Assembly (NCBI RefSeq): GCF_013409365.1
Contig: NZ_JACCBA010000001.1
Location: 1,550,001-1,614,000 of the forward strand
Source: Actinomadura luteofluorescens
GTDB taxonomy: Bacteria > Actinomycetota > Actinomycetes > Streptosporangiales > Streptosporangiaceae
Direction of reading: 5' to 3'
Length of the DNA: 64,000 bases
The notes beneath the pieces were generated by a model. The model ran no database searches, had not been told where the DNA came from, and worked only from the letters and a program-made list of their open reading frames with translations. Each line of letters opens with the position of its first letter. Positions within the stretch are counted from its first letter, which is position 1. The position numbers and the translations under genes were made by a program. Positions 17,744 through 26,947 of the stretch are shown in pieces.

Positions 17744-18220
17744 GCCTGAACCCTATTGGTCGACCGAGCCCCCCGGGGTCGATTGAGCCCCCCACCCACC
17801 CGAGTCGCTCCACCACGCCCCCACGGAGGCCGGTCGAGTCAGGGGTCGATCGAGCCCCACAGCACCGACTGCGCTCCACGGGGGCGGTCGCGCTCCACAA
17901 GCACCGGTTGCGCTTCACGGGGTCGGTTGCGCTCCACGGGGTCGGTTGCGCTCCACAACATCGGTCGCGCTCCACAAGCACCGGTTGCGCTCCACGGGGT
18001 CGGTTGCGCTCCACAACATCGGTCGCGCTCCACAAGCACCGGTTGCGCTCCACGGGGTCGGTTGCGCTCCACCACCCGGTTGCGCTCCACCACCCGGCTG
18101 CGCTCCACCACCCGGCTGCGCTCCACCACCCGGCTGCGCTCCAGGGCCCGGTCGCGCTCCACAAGCACCGGTTGCGCTCCGCGGCGCCGGTGGAGGTACG
18201 GCGTCGGCAGAGCTTCAGCG
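17744..18220. other. priA/602-aa gene intergenic region
   Basis: This 477-bp gap is mostly the tandem array described separately, plus GC-rich flank. Several long open frames cross it on both strands because units of 18 bp keep the frame; their products are low-complexity (for example WSAAGW repeats) and I do not regard them as genes. The promoter or leader of the 602-aa gene should lie at its left end. Confidence 0.5.
17871..18190. repeat. 17-copy tandem repeat of 18-20 bp units
   Basis: Each unit begins GCGCTCCAC (a few are GCGCTTCAC, GCGCTCCAG or GCGCTCCGC) and ends in CGGTT, CGGTC or CGGCT. I count 17 units with lengths 18, 19 or 20 bp. There are five middle types: AAGCAC, AACAT, GGGGT, CACC and GGGCC. 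Units 5-7 (ending AACAT, AAGCAC, GGGGT types) are repeated exactly as units 8-10, a 58-bp higher-order repeat; units 12-14 are identical 18-mers. Related GTCGAYYGAGCCCC motifs sit just to the left (about 17760-17870). The array separates the priA 3' end from the 602-aa gene. There are no spacers, so it is not CRISPR. Confidence 0.9.
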
Positions 18221-20290
18221 TCAGATCAGTTCCAGGGGGTCGATCTGGACGCGGACGGTCTCCGTTGCCTTGCGTGCGCTGCGTACGCCCTGCGCTTCTT
18301 TCAGGGCGCGTGCCAGGGCGTTGCCTGAGGTGCGAGGGACGCGTATGAGTGCGCGTTCCTTCTCTTGAGCCTCCGTGCCCGACTGTGGGAGAGGAACGGG
18401 CCCGAGGACCTCCGCGCCCTCAGGCAACCGGGTGTCGGCCAGGAGTTCCCGTATGGCGGCCGGGGACGCGGTCAGCGACGCCATGCGCGCGGCAGGGGGG
18501 AAGCCCACCTCCCTGCGCTCGGCCAGTTCCCGCTCCGCGTACGTGACCGGGTCCCAGCGCACGAGGGCCTGGACCGCCGGCAGCGCCCCCTCGGCCGCCA
18601 CGATCACCGGGGCTTGGGGGCGGACCAGCGACGCCGCGTTCATCCAGCGCCTCAGCGTCTCCTCACCGGCGCGCAGGTCAGGTCGCCCGAGGAGGACCCA
18701 GCCGTCCAGCAGCAGCCCGGCCAGGTATCCGTTCTCCGCCGGAGGCTCGGCCCCGGGCGTCGACACCACGAGAGCCCGCTCCGGGCCGACCCGGTCGAGG
18801 ACGGCCTCGCGGCCCGAGGTGCGTACGGGCACTCCGGGGAACGCCCGGCCGAGCTCCTCCGCCGTGCGTTTGGCGCCCACCACGACGGCGCGCACCTGGA
18901 AGAAGCCGCATTCGGGGCAGTGCCAGTCGCCCGCGATGTGACCGCACCAGGCGCAGTACGGGGCCGCGTGGGACGACGCAAGCGCCAAGGGCCCCTGGCA
19001 GGTCTGGCAGCGCGCCGGTGTGCGGCACCTCCCGCAGGCGATGCCGGGGACGTAACCGCGCCTCGGCACCTGGACGAGAACGGGCCCGCTCTCCAGCGCC
19101 TGCCGTGCGGCCTCGAACGCGACGTTCGGCAGGCGCGCGGTGCGGGCGGCGGCGTCCCGGGCGAGCTGCGCGTCCTCCCCCACGTAGCGGACGCGCGGCA
19201 TCCTCGCCCGGATGCGGTTCCTGTCGGCGGCGAGCGCGTGGGCCCAGCCGGTCTCCACGAGCTGCGTCGCGTCGGTCGTCCGGGTGAACCCGCCGATCAG
19301 CGCGCCGGCCCCCGACCGGTGGGCGCGCAGGGCGAGGACGTCGCGGGGATGCGGATACGGCGCGTGCGGCTCGGCGTGGACGTCATCGCCGTCGTCCCAC
19401 AGCACGACCAGCCCCAGGTCGGCGACGGGCGCGAACATGGCGGCGCGGGTGCCGACGACCGCGCGCGCCTTGCCGCGCAGGACGGAGAGCCATCTCCGGT
19501 AGCGCTCCGCCGGGCCCAGCTCCGCCGTCAGCGCGACGTGCAGGCCCTCCCCCAGCTCCGCCTCCAGCGCCGCGTCGACGCGCGCCGCGTCGCGGCCGTC
19601 GGCGACCACGACGAGCGCACCGCGCCCGCCGCTCAGCGTGGCGGCGACCGCGAGCGCGATGGCCGCCGCCCAGTCGGGGCCGGGCAGCGCCGTCCACACG
19701 GCGCGCGGCGCCCTCCCGTCGGCCAGCGCGCTCAGGAACGACTCCCCCGCCGGGTACTCCCGCCACGCGCCGGCGTCGGGCGCCTCGGGCGGGGCGGGGG
19801 CGGTCTCCTCCACGGGCTCGGCTTCGACGCGGGCGTGCCGGGGAGGGACGGCGAGCCGCAGGACGTCCGCGAACGTGCCCGCGTAGCGGTCGGCCACCTC
19901 CCGCACCAGCGCGGCGATCTCCGGGGTCAGGACGGGCTCCGGCGAGGTCACCCTCTCCAGGAACAGCAGCTTGCCGCCGTGGCCGCTCTCGGCGGCCCGC
20001 TCCAGGAGGAGACCGTCGACGAGCTGGCCCGCGAAGCGCACCCGCACGCGGCAGCCGGGAACCGCCTTCGCGTCCAGCTCGGTGGGGACGAGGTAGTCGA
20101 AGGGACGGTCCAGGTGCGGGAGCGACATGTCGACCGCGACCCGCGCGACGGGCAGATCCGCGGCCGGACGGCGCGCCCCCTTCTTCCCTGTTCTTGCGGG
20201 TTTCCCGGGCTTGTTCGGCTTGGCGGCGGGCGCGCCCGGGAGGGCGTCCAGCCCCGGGATCAGGTCCGTTCCCCCGCCGTCCTTCGTCAC
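18221..20290 (-). CDS. priA: degenerate PriA-type primosomal protein
   Basis: The 689-residue protein has the PriA N-terminal DNA-binding domain (VARVAVDMSLPHLDRPFDYLVP), the zinc region with four CxxC pairs (CGRCRTPARCQTC, CAWCGH, CPEC) and the C-terminal domain. The helicase motifs are eroded: no GxGKT Walker A is present where expected (TALPGPDWAAAIAL), and the DEAH position reads WDDGDDVH. This is the known state of actinobacterial PriA-like proteins, so it probably binds forks without helicase activity. The start is a GTG at 20290. It is divergent from the membrane protein at 20427. The tandem array follows its stop. Confidence 0.9.
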   Translation of the reverse strand: MTKDGGGTDLIPGLDALPGAPAAKPNKPGKPARTGKKGARRPAADLPVARVAVDMSLPHLDRPFDYLVPTELDAKAVPGCRVRVRFAGQLVDGLLLERAAESGHGGKLLFLERVTSPEPVLTPEIAALVREVADRYAGTFADVLRLAVPPRHARVEAEPVEETAPAPPEAPDAGAWREYPAGESFLSALADGRAPRAVWTALPGPDWAAAIALAVAATLSGGRGALVVVADGRDAARVDAALEAELGEGLHVALTAELGPAERYRRWLSVLRGKARAVVGTRAAMFAPVADLGLVVLWDDGDDVHAEPHAPYPHPRDVLALRAHRSGAGALIGGFTRTTDATQLVETGWAHALAADRNRIRARMPRVRYVGEDAQLARDAAARTARLPNVAFEAARQALESGPVLVQVPRRGYVPGIACGRCRTPARCQTCQGPLALASSHAAPYCAWCGHIAGDWHCPECGFFQVRAVVVGAKRTAEELGRAFPGVPVRTSGREAVLDRVGPERALVVSTPGAEPPAENGYLAGLLLDGWVLLGRPDLRAGEETLRRWMNAASLVRPQAPVIVAAEGALPAVQALVRWDPVTYAERELAERREVGFPPAARMASLTASPAAIRELLADTRLPEGAEVLGPVPLPQSGTEAQEKERALIRVPRTSGNALARALKEAQGVRSARKATETVRVQIDPLELI

Positions 20291-20426
20291 GTCCCCGTCC
20301 TACCAGATCGATCCGACAGCCGAACTCGCACGCTAGGGTTGGTCCGTTTGAACGGGGTGCGCGATCTCCGGCCCATTGCCCGACGCCCGTCCGCACCCTC
20401 GCCGTCCGACGAGCCCTGCAGGCGAT

Positions 20427-22094
20427 GTGACCACAGCTCATGCCCATGAGCGGACGGACTCCCCGGCCAGCGACGGGGTGTCACGCCGTTCCCCCAGCCC
20501 CTCGGCCGCCTCCCGGTGGAAGAAGTGGGCACGCCACCCCGTGGTCGCGGCCACGCTGGCCGGCGCCGTCCTGCACCTGGTGTGGGGCCTGCTCCTCGCG
20601 ACCGAGGGCGGCGACCTCGCGGCGCAGGCCGCGTGGACGGACTTCGCCTGGAAGCACCCCGGCGCGGCCTACAGCTTCGCCTGGTACGGCGGGATGCACC
20701 CCGCCTCCTACAGTCTCGTGTCGCCGTACCTGATGGCGCTGTTCGGCATCCGCACGGTCGCGGTGATCACGGGCACGCTCTGCGCGACGCTCACCGCCTG
20801 CCTGCTCAAGCAGTTCAGGGCGCCCGTAGCGCTGCCCGCCTCCCTGTGGGCCGCCTTCGCGCTGTCCTGCAACGCCGCCTCCGGCCGCGTCACGTTCGGC
20901 CTGGGGCTGATGTTCGCGCTCATGGCGACCATCGTGGCGTTCACCCCGCGCGGGACGCCCGCGCTGCGCGCCGCGGCGATGGTCGGGCTGAGCGTGCTGG
21001 CCTCGCTCGCGAGCCCCGTCGCGGGCCTGTTCCTGCTCGTGCTGGCCGCCGCGCTCTTCCTCACCGGGCGACGCCGCGCCGGCGTCTGCGTCGCCGTGGG
21101 CCTGCCCGTCGTGGTCGGCACGACCAGCCTGCTCTTCCCGTTCAGCGGCGTCCAGCCGATCTCCCTGAACGCGATCGTGCTGCCCGCCGTCACCAGCGTC
21201 GCCGCGATCCTGTTCTGCGCGCCGAAGAGCTGGAGCTTCATCCGCACCGGCGCCGCCGTCTACCTGGCCGGGATCCTGCTGACCTGGCTGATCCCCTCCC
21301 CCATAGGCAGCAACGTCGAACGGCTCTCGCTGCTGTTCGGCGGCATGTTCCTGCTGTCGGCCGTCGCGCGCGCGCACGGACGGCTGCGGATCGCCGTGCT
21401 GTCGCTGGCGTTCATCGTGACGGCGTCCTGGCAGGTCGTGAAGCCCGTCGACGACGTCATCCACACCGAGCCCGCGGCCACGGCCGCCGACCACGCCCGC
21501 GGCCTCATCGGCGAGCTGGGCGCCGTCGGCGCGGGCGACGCGCGCATCGAGGTCGTCCCGCTGCGCTCGCACTGGGAGTCCTCCGGCCTCAGCCGCCACT
21601 TCGCGCTCGCCCGGGGCTGGAACCGCCAGGTCGACGCCGAACGCCACGAGCTGTTCTACGAGAAGGGCGCGCTGACGCCCGCCTCCTACCGCGACTGGCT
21701 GCACAAGTGGGCCGTCCAGTACGTCGTCCTGCCCGAGCAGGAGGTCGACTGGTCCGCGCAGGAGGAGGCCGCCCTCGTCGAAGGCGGCCAGCCGTACCTG
21801 ACGGAGATCTGGCGGGACGAGCACTGGCGGCTGTACCGCGTGGCGAGCCCCACGCCGCTGGTCGACCGGCCCGCGTTCGTCAGCACGCTCGACTCCGGCA
21901 AGCTCGTCGTGGACATGCCCTCGCCCGGGTCCGTCCTGGTGCGCGTGTCCTGGTCTCCCTGGCTGAGAGCGACGGGCGGGGACGCGTGCCTGGCACGGGC
22001 GGGCGAGTTCGTCCGGCTGAAGGCGCGCACCCCGGGCCGCTACACCATCGCCGCTCCCTACGGCCTGCACCGCGGCAACCACTGCGCTCGCTGA
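20427..22094 (+). CDS. polytopic membrane protein, GT-C-like or transporter-like
   Basis: From the GTG at 20427 the product has 555 residues: a short hydrophilic start, about ten to eleven hydrophobic segments between residues 30 and 340, and a soluble C-terminal domain (about 350-555) with WKRAVQYVVLPEQEVDW-like patches. Layout, with a periplasmic tail after the helices, resembles GT-C glycosyltransferase-type membrane proteins; Streptomyces relatives near metK are often called MFS or integral membrane protein. No DxD-type catalytic pair can be assigned with confidence. An in-frame TTG at 20376 would extend it by 17 residues. A strong terminator follows. Confidence 0.65.
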   Translation: MTTAHAHERTDSPASDGVSRRSPSPSAASRWKKWARHPVVAATLAGAVLHLVWGLLLATEGGDLAAQAAWTDFAWKHPGAAYSFAWYGGMHPASYSLVSPYLMALFGIRTVAVITGTLCATLTACLLKQFRAPVALPASLWAAFALSCNAASGRVTFGLGLMFALMATIVAFTPRGTPALRAAAMVGLSVLASLASPVAGLFLLVLAAALFLTGRRRAGVCVAVGLPVVVGTTSLLFPFSGVQPISLNAIVLPAVTSVAAILFCAPKSWSFIRTGAAVYLAGILLTWLIPSPIGSNVERLSLLFGGMFLLSAVARAHGRLRIAVLSLAFIVTASWQVVKPVDDVIHTEPAATAADHARGLIGELGAVGAGDARIEVVPLRSHWESSGLSRHFALARGWNRQVDAERHELFYEKGALTPASYRDWLHKWAVQYVVLPEQEVDWSAQEEAALVEGGQPYLTEIWRDEHWRLYRVASPTPLVDRPAFVSTLDSGKLVVDMPSPGSVLVRVSWSPWLRATGGDACLARAGEFVRLKARTPGRYTIAAPYGLHRGNHCAR

Positions 22095-22220
22095 CCCCCG
22101 CCCAGCCGGCGCACGGCGGCCCGTCTCCACATCGGCGGCCGCAAGGCGGGGTCCGCTCACAGGGCATCCCCTTGTGACAGGCGCGGAGCCGGCACAGGCA
22201 CAGGACCGGCACGGGCGCGT

Positions 22221-22256
22221 GAAGAAGGGCCCCGGGGTTGCCCGGGGCCCTTCTTC
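22221..22256. terminator. bidirectional intrinsic terminator
   Basis: A perfect 16-bp inverted repeat (GAAGAAGGGCCCCGGG / CCCGGGGCCCTTCTTC) with a GTTG loop lies between the convergent membrane-protein gene (ends 22094) and metK (ends 22269). There is no T-tract, as often in high-GC actinomycetes; the outer AAGAAG/CTTCTT supplies a weak one. Confidence 0.85.
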
Positions 22257-22268
22257 GCGGAAGACCGG

Positions 22269-23462
22269 TTAGAGGCCGGCGGCGGAGGCCAGGTCCTTGG
22301 CGCGGTCGGTCGACTCCCAGGAGAAGTCGGGCTCCTCGCGGCCGAAGTGGCCGTAGGCGGCCGTCTGCTGGTAGATCGGGCGGAGCAGGTCCAGGTCGCG
22401 GACGATCGCGGCCGGACGCAGGTCGAAGACGTCCCCGATCGCCTTCTCGATCTTCTCGGGGGCGACCTTCTCGGTGCCGAACGTCTCCACGAACACCCCG
22501 ACCGGGTGGGCCTTGCCGATCGCGTAGGCGACCTGCACCTCGGCGCGGTCGGCCAGCTGCGCGGCGACGATGTTCTTGGCGACCCAGCGCATCGCGTACG
22601 CGGCGGAGCGGTCGACCTTGGACGGGTCCTTGCCGGAGAACGCGCCGCCGCCGTGCCGGGCCATGCCGCCGTAGGTGTCCACGATGATCTTGCGGCCGGT
22701 GAGGCCGGCGTCGCCCATCGGGCCGCCGATCTCGAAGCGGCCGGTGGGGTTCACCAGCAGCCGGTAGTTCTCGGTGTCGAGCTCGAACTCGGCGAGCACC
22801 GGATCGACGACGTGCTCCTTGACGTCGGGACCCAGCAGCTCCTTGAGGTCGATGTCGGGAGCGTGCTGGCTGGACACCACGACGGTGTCGAGGCGGACGC
22901 CGCGGTCGCCGTCGTACTCGATGGTGACCTGGGTCTTGCCGTCGGGGCGCAGGTAGGGCACGTCGCCGCTCTTGCGGACCGCCGACAGCCGCCGGGCGAG
23001 CCGGTGCGCCAGCGTGATCGGCAGCGGCATCAGCTCGGGCGTCTCGTTGGTGGCGTAGCCGAACATCAGGCCCTGGTCGCCGGCGCCCTGCCGGTCCAGG
23101 TCGTCGACGCCCTCGCCCTCGCGGGTCTCGTAGGCGTCGTCCACGCCCTGCGCGATGTCGGGCGACTGCGCGCCGATGGACACCGACACGCCGCAGGAGT
23201 GGCCGTCGAAGCCCTTCTTGGACGAGTCGTAGCCGATCTCCAGGATCTTCTCCCGGATCACGCCCGGGATGTCCACATAGGTCTCGGTGGTGACCTCACC
23301 GGCCACATGGACCTGACCGGTCGTGATCATCGTCTCGACGGCGACCCGGCTCTTCGGGTCGTCCTTGAGCATCGAGTCGAGGATCGCGTCGCTGATCTGG
23401 TCCGCGATCTTGTCCGGGTGACCCTCGGTCACCGACTCGGAGGTGAACAGGCGGCGAGACAC
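22269..23462 (-). CDS. metK: S-adenosylmethionine synthetase
   Basis: The 397-residue product begins [20 protein letters not shown] and contains the MetK signatures [12 protein letters not shown] and [16 protein letters not shown], with the methionine/ATP binding residues intact. It makes S-adenosylmethionine. I place the start at the GTG at 23462, which follows AAGGAG by 9 nt; an open frame extends to 23549 but adds an unconserved tail. A TAACAT at 23562-23567 (minus strand) may be the -10, giving a leader of about 90 nt. No SAM riboswitch fold is visible in it. coaBC lies upstream on the same strand. Confidence 0.95.
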   Translation of the reverse strand: MSRRLFTSESVTEGHPDKIADQISDAILDSMLKDDPKSRVAVETMITTGQVHVAGEVTTETYVDIPGVIREKILEIGYDSSKKGFDGHSCGVSVSIGAQSPDIAQGVDDAYETREGEGVDDLDRQGAGDQGLMFGYATNETPELMPLPITLAHRLARRLSAVRKSGDVPYLRPDGKTQVTIEYDGDRGVRLDTVVVSSQHAPDIDLKELLGPDVKEHVVDPVLAEFELDTENYRLLVNPTGRFEIGGPMGDAGLTGRKIIVDTYGGMARHGGGAFSGKDPSKVDRSAAYAMRWVAKNIVAAQLADRAEVQVAYAIGKAHPVGVFVETFGTEKVAPEKIEKAIGDVFDLRPAAIVRDLDLLRPIYQQTAAYGHFGREEPDFSWESTDRAKDLASAAGL

Positions 23463-23578
23463 GTACGTGAACTCCTTGCAGCGGCTGCTGACTGACGTCG
23501 CAGAACGGATTCTTTGTCGAGTTCGGCGAGGGACGCCGCCCCCCGCCATGGGTTCCCCACGATGTTAGGCCCAGAAGT

Positions 23579-24826
23579 CTAGCGGGATCGGCGCCCTTCG
23601 CCCTGACCTTGGCCTGACGTGCGCTCCAACCGCGCGGCGACGAGGTCCCACACGACCTCGGCGAGCGCCTCCTTGGCCCCGCGCGGCACCTCCGTCCGCG
23701 ACCCGTCGGCGCCGAGGATGGTCGCGGCGTTGTCGGGACGGCCGAAGGTCAGGTTCTCGCCGACCTGGTTGACGACGAGGAGGTCGCTGCCCTTGCGGGC
23801 GAGCTTGGCCCGGCCGTTGGCGAGGACGTCGTCGGTCTCGGCCGCGAACCCCACGACGACCTGGCCGGGCCTGCGGATCCTGCCCAGCTCGGCCAGGATG
23901 TCGGGGTTCTTCACGAGCCGGATCGGCTCGGGCTCCGTCCCCTCGGTTTTCTTGATCTTGGAGTCGCGGTAGCCGGACGGGCGGAAGTCGGCGACGGCCG
24001 CGGCCATGACGACCGCGTCGGCCGATCCGGCGGCCTTCACGACGGCCTCGCGCATCTCCTCCGCCGATCCGACGGCGACGGTCTCGGCGCCCGCCGGGTC
24101 GGGCAGAGCGACGTTCGCCGAGACGAGGGTCACCCGGGCGCCGCGGGCCGCGGCGGTCCGGGCCAGGGCGTAGCCCTGCAGGCCCGACGAGCGGTTCCCG
24201 ATGAAGCGGACGGGGTCGATGGCCTCCCGGGTGCCCCCGGCCGAGACCACCACATGCCGTCCGGCGAGGTCGCGCCCCGCGGCGCCGCGGGCCAGCACGT
24301 GCCGGGCCACCTCGAACAGCTCGGTGGGGTCGGGCAGCCGGCCGGGGCCGGTGTCCTTGCCCGTGAGGCGTCCGGACGCGGGCTCGACGACGACGGCGCC
24401 GCGCTCGCGCAGCGTCGCCACGTTGGCCTGCGTCGCCGGGTGCTGCCACATCTCGGTGTGCATCGCGGGCGCGAACACCACGGGGCAGCGGGCGGTGAGC
24501 AGGGTGTTGGTCAGCAGGTCGTCGGCGAGGCCGTGGGCCGCCTTGGCGAGCAGGTCGGCGGTCGCCGGTGCGACGAACACCAGGTCGGCCTGCTGACCGA
24601 GACGGACGTGCGGGACCTCGGCGACGCCGTCCCAGACGCGCGGGGACACCGGCTTGCCGGACAGGGCGGCCCAGGTGGGTTCTCCGACGAAGCGGAGCGC
24701 GTCCGCGGTCGGCACGACGGTGACGTCGTGGCCCGACTCGGTGAGCCGCCGGAGCAGCTCGCACGCCTTGTACGCGGCGATGCCGGCGCTCACGCCGAGC
24801 ACGACGCGCGGCTTGGGGGAGGTCAT
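23579..24826 (-). CDS. coaBC: phosphopantothenoylcysteine decarboxylase / synthase
   Basis: The bifunctional protein (415 residues from the ATG at 24826) has the FMN-dependent CoaC half (VVLGVSAGIAAYKACELLRRL, then ANTLLTARCPVVFAPAMHTEMW with the active-site His region) and the CoaB synthase half (VVVSAGGTREAIDPVRFIGNRSSG, AAVADFRP, LVKNPDIL). It converts 4-phosphopantothenate and cysteine to 4-phosphopantetheine in CoA synthesis. A GTG at 24835 is an alternative start three residues earlier. It lies between rpoZ and metK in the order gmk-rpoZ-coaBC-metK usual in actinobacteria. Confidence 0.95.
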   Translation of the reverse strand: MTSPKPRVVLGVSAGIAAYKACELLRRLTESGHDVTVVPTADALRFVGEPTWAALSGKPVSPRVWDGVAEVPHVRLGQQADLVFVAPATADLLAKAAHGLADDLLTNTLLTARCPVVFAPAMHTEMWQHPATQANVATLRERGAVVVEPASGRLTGKDTGPGRLPDPTELFEVARHVLARGAAGRDLAGRHVVVSAGGTREAIDPVRFIGNRSSGLQGYALARTAAARGARVTLVSANVALPDPAGAETVAVGSAEEMREAVVKAAGSADAVVMAAAVADFRPSGYRDSKIKKTEGTEPEPIRLVKNPDILAELGRIRRPGQVVVGFAAETDDVLANGRAKLARKGSDLLVVNQVGENLTFGRPDNAATILGADGSRTEVPRGAKEALAEVVWDLVAARLERTSGQGQGEGRRSR

Positions 24827-24884
24827 GTGGCCCACGATCCCATCACGCGCCGCCCGCTCTCCGCCCGGGGTGGGCGCTGCGGGC

Positions 24885-25139
24885 TCAGCCCTCGATGGGC
24901 TCGGCGTTCAGGAGGCCCTCGCGCGTCTCGCGGAGCGCGATCGACAGCGGCTTCTCCTGGACCTGCGTCTCGACGAGCGGGCCGACGTACTCCAGAAGGC
25001 CCTCGCCCAGCTGGGCGTAGTAGGCGTTGATCTGCCGGGCGCGCTTGGCCGCGATGCTCACGAGGCCGTACTTGGTGTCGACGACCTCAAGGAGCTCGTC
25101 GATCGAGGGGTTGGTGATGCCCTCGTTGCTGACTGCCAC
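24885..25139 (-). CDS. rpoZ: RNA polymerase omega subunit
   Basis: The 84-residue protein contains the omega core [32 protein letters not shown], recognised in parts, and a C-terminal [13 protein letters not shown] segment. It helps assemble RNA polymerase. The start is a GTG preceded by GGAAGG. It sits between gmk and coaBC on the same strand with short gaps. Confidence 0.95.
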   Translation of the reverse strand: MAVSNEGITNPSIDELLEVVDTKYGLVSIAAKRARQINAYYAQLGEGLLEYVGPLVETQVQEKPLSIALRETREGLLNAEPIEG

Positions 25140-25166
25140 TCGGTGGCCTTCCGTAGATTGAACAGG

Positions 25167-25733
25167 CTACTGGTCAGCCATCAAGGCTAGCAGCTCGCCG
25201 CACACGTCCCGAACGGACGTGTTGACGAGCGTGACGTCGAACTCCTTCTCGGCGGCGAGTTCCACGCGGGCCGCGTCGAGGCGGCGCTCGATGACCTCGG
25301 GGGGCTCGGTGCCGCGTCCGGTGAGGCGGCGGACGAGCTCCTCCCAGCTGGGGGGAGCGAGGAACACCAGCCGCGCCTCGGACATGGACCGGCGGACCTG
25401 CCGGGCGCCCTGGAGGTCGATCTCCAGCAGCACCGGTTCGCCGCGGGCGAGGCGTTCCTCGACGGGCCGGCGCGGGGTTCCGTAGCGGTTGCCCGCGAAC
25501 TCGGCCCATTCGAGGAGCTGCCCCTCGGCGACGAGCCGGTCGAAACCGGCGTCGTCGACGAAGAAGTACTGCACACCGTCGGTCTCACCCGGGCGGGGAG
25601 CCCGGGTGGTCACCGAGACCGACAGCCACACCCGGGGGTGTGAGCGCCGGATCTCGGCGACGACCGTGCTCTTGCCGACGCCCGACGGCCCGGACAGGAC
25701 CGTCAGCCGCCGCGCGAGCGGGCCATGCGGCAT
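25167..25733 (-). CDS. gmk: guanylate kinase
   Basis: The 188-residue product begins near [19 protein letters not shown] (P-loop) and has [30 protein letters not shown] and [13 protein letters not shown], the usual GMP kinase motifs. It phosphorylates GMP to GDP. The ATG at 25733 follows GGAAGG by 5 nt; the open frame upstream to 25979 shadows mihF and is low in conservation. It follows mihF, as in Streptomyces and Mycobacterium. Confidence 0.95.
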   Translation of the reverse strand: MPHGPLARRLTVLSGPSGVGKSTVVAEIRRSHPRVWLSVSVTTRAPRPGETDGVQYFFVDDAGFDRLVAEGQLLEWAEFAGNRYGTPRRPVEERLARGEPVLLEIDLQGARQVRRSMSEARLVFLAPPSWEELVRRLTGRGTEPPEVIERRLDAARVELAAEKEFDVTLVNTSVRDVCGELLALMADQ

Positions 25734-25848
25734 GGAGCCTTCCGGCGCAGCGATGGGTGCGCCGGAGCCGGACGGGATGGTGCCGTTCCCGGGTCGCCCC
25801 GAGCCGGCCGCGGCGGTCTGACCGCCGCGCCCGCCCGTGAGTCGCGCG

Positions 25849-26175
25849 TCAGCGGTTCGCACTTCCGCCGAACTCACGCTCCAGGGATGCGCGCTGGTTG
25901 GCGCCGAGGCCCCGCACACGGCGGGACTCGGCGATGCCCAGGCGCTCCATGATCTGCTTCGCACGGACCTTGCCCACACCGGGCAGCGATTCCAGGAGGG
26001 CCGACACCTTCATCTTTCCGATGACGTCGTCGGCCTGACCCTCTTTGAGAACCTCGGCGAGCGAGGTTCCCCCGTGCTTCAGCTTGTTCTTAACCTCGGC
26101 CCGCTCCTTGCGCGCCTTGGCAGCCTTCTCCAGGGCTGCGGCGCGCTGTTCGGGGGTTAGGGGCGGAAGAGCCAC
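25849..26175 (-). CDS. mihF: actinobacterial integration host factor MihF
   Basis: The 108-residue basic protein matches mycobacterial/streptomycete [27 protein letters not shown] at the N-terminus, an HhH-like [22 protein letters not shown] and the ending [18 protein letters not shown]. It is a nucleoid protein that binds DNA in an H2TH-like fold; it is unrelated to the E. coli IHF heterodimer. The start is a GTG with GAGGTGA 7-8 nt upstream. A possible promoter lies at 26222-26251. It is followed by gmk. Confidence 0.95.
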   Translation of the reverse strand: MALPPLTPEQRAAALEKAAKARKERAEVKNKLKHGGTSLAEVLKEGQADDVIGKMKVSALLESLPGVGKVRAKQIMERLGIAESRRVRGLGANQRASLEREFGGSANR

Positions 26176-26947
26176 GCCGGGTCACCTCAGGTTTCCACTC
26201 GACGGAGTCGGACGGGTTGGGAAACTAGCGAGTTCACCACCCATAAGGCAACGTGAAGTGCCGTTTAGCCCGCCACAAATTCACGAAAATCACTCCTCGG
26301 AGTGTCCTGAATACAGAGTGTACCCAACTCGGCCCCCTCGGCGCCGCATCCCCTTGCCTTGCTGGGACTTTCGCATGATCGTGAAAATCCGCCCGTTCTG
26401 GCCGTAAATATGGCACCGGGCACCGCTTCGCCACTGCGCTTCGCGCCCCCGGAGGGCCGGTCCGCCACCGTCCCGGCACCCCCGCCCGGGGCCCCGCACA
26501 GGCGCCGCCACGGGCCCTCCCACAAGTGATCCCGACCGAGTGACACTCGTCACCCCGCGCCGTTCCGCACGTCGCCCCGGCACCGTTACTGTCATCCTCG
26601 ACAACACACCCGCCAAGATCGTTCGCTCCGCACGGAGGACACCCGCACCGCACCAGCTCCCCCAGCCCGCCGCCAGGGCGCCCCATGGACGCGAAGACGC
26701 CGGCCGTCGCACCGGAGACTCCCCCCGGTCCGGAAACGACCCCTCCGCGTGAACGAGTTCGCCGTTCGGCACGTATCGCAAAGCGGCGACTCCGTCCCCG
26801 CATTCGCATGCGACTAAAACCACAATCGCGATCGCTCGTGCCACAAAACTCACCCACAAAGCGGTTCTGTGCGCCGTGCACCAATGGCGTGCGGGCCCGT
26901 CCGCGCACGGCGGCCGTGCCCGCCCGGGACTCGCGCCCGGCCCGCGC
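26176..26947. other. long noncoding region between pyrF and mihF
   Basis: These 772 bp hold no frame with gene-like composition. The part from 26200 to 26420 and that from 26790 to 26880 are less GC-rich than the surroundings, as promoters and leaders are. I see an inverted repeat CACTCC-TC-GGAGTG (26291-26304), a TACACT on the minus strand (about 26318-26323) just upstream of it, and a GCATGC-centred palindrome near 26806. It may contain the pyr operon end, the mihF promoter and possibly a small RNA. Confidence 0.4.
26222..26251 (-). promoter_or_regulatory. putative mihF promoter
   Basis: On the minus strand TTGCCT (26251-26246) and TAGTTT (26227-26222) are separated by 18 bp, a fair match to actinobacterial housekeeping promoters. 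It would give a leader of about 40 nt before the mihF GTG. Confidence 0.4.

Noticed and set aside
17871-18190. CRISPR array
   Set aside because: Units are contiguous, 18-20 bp, without unique spacers, and no cas genes are nearby.
17679-18328. Open frames through the tandem array with WSAAGW- or VERNR-type repeats
   Set aside because: They follow from repeat units near 18 bp and occur in several frames on both strands; no ribosome-binding site or conserved domain.
23463-23578. SAM riboswitch upstream of metK
   Set aside because: The 116-nt gap lacks the conserved core of SAM-I, SAM-II or SAM-IV aptamers.
26234-26908. 224-codon minus-strand frame upstream of mihF
   Set aside because: Composition is unlike neighbours, no domain is seen and it spans the likely mihF promoter.
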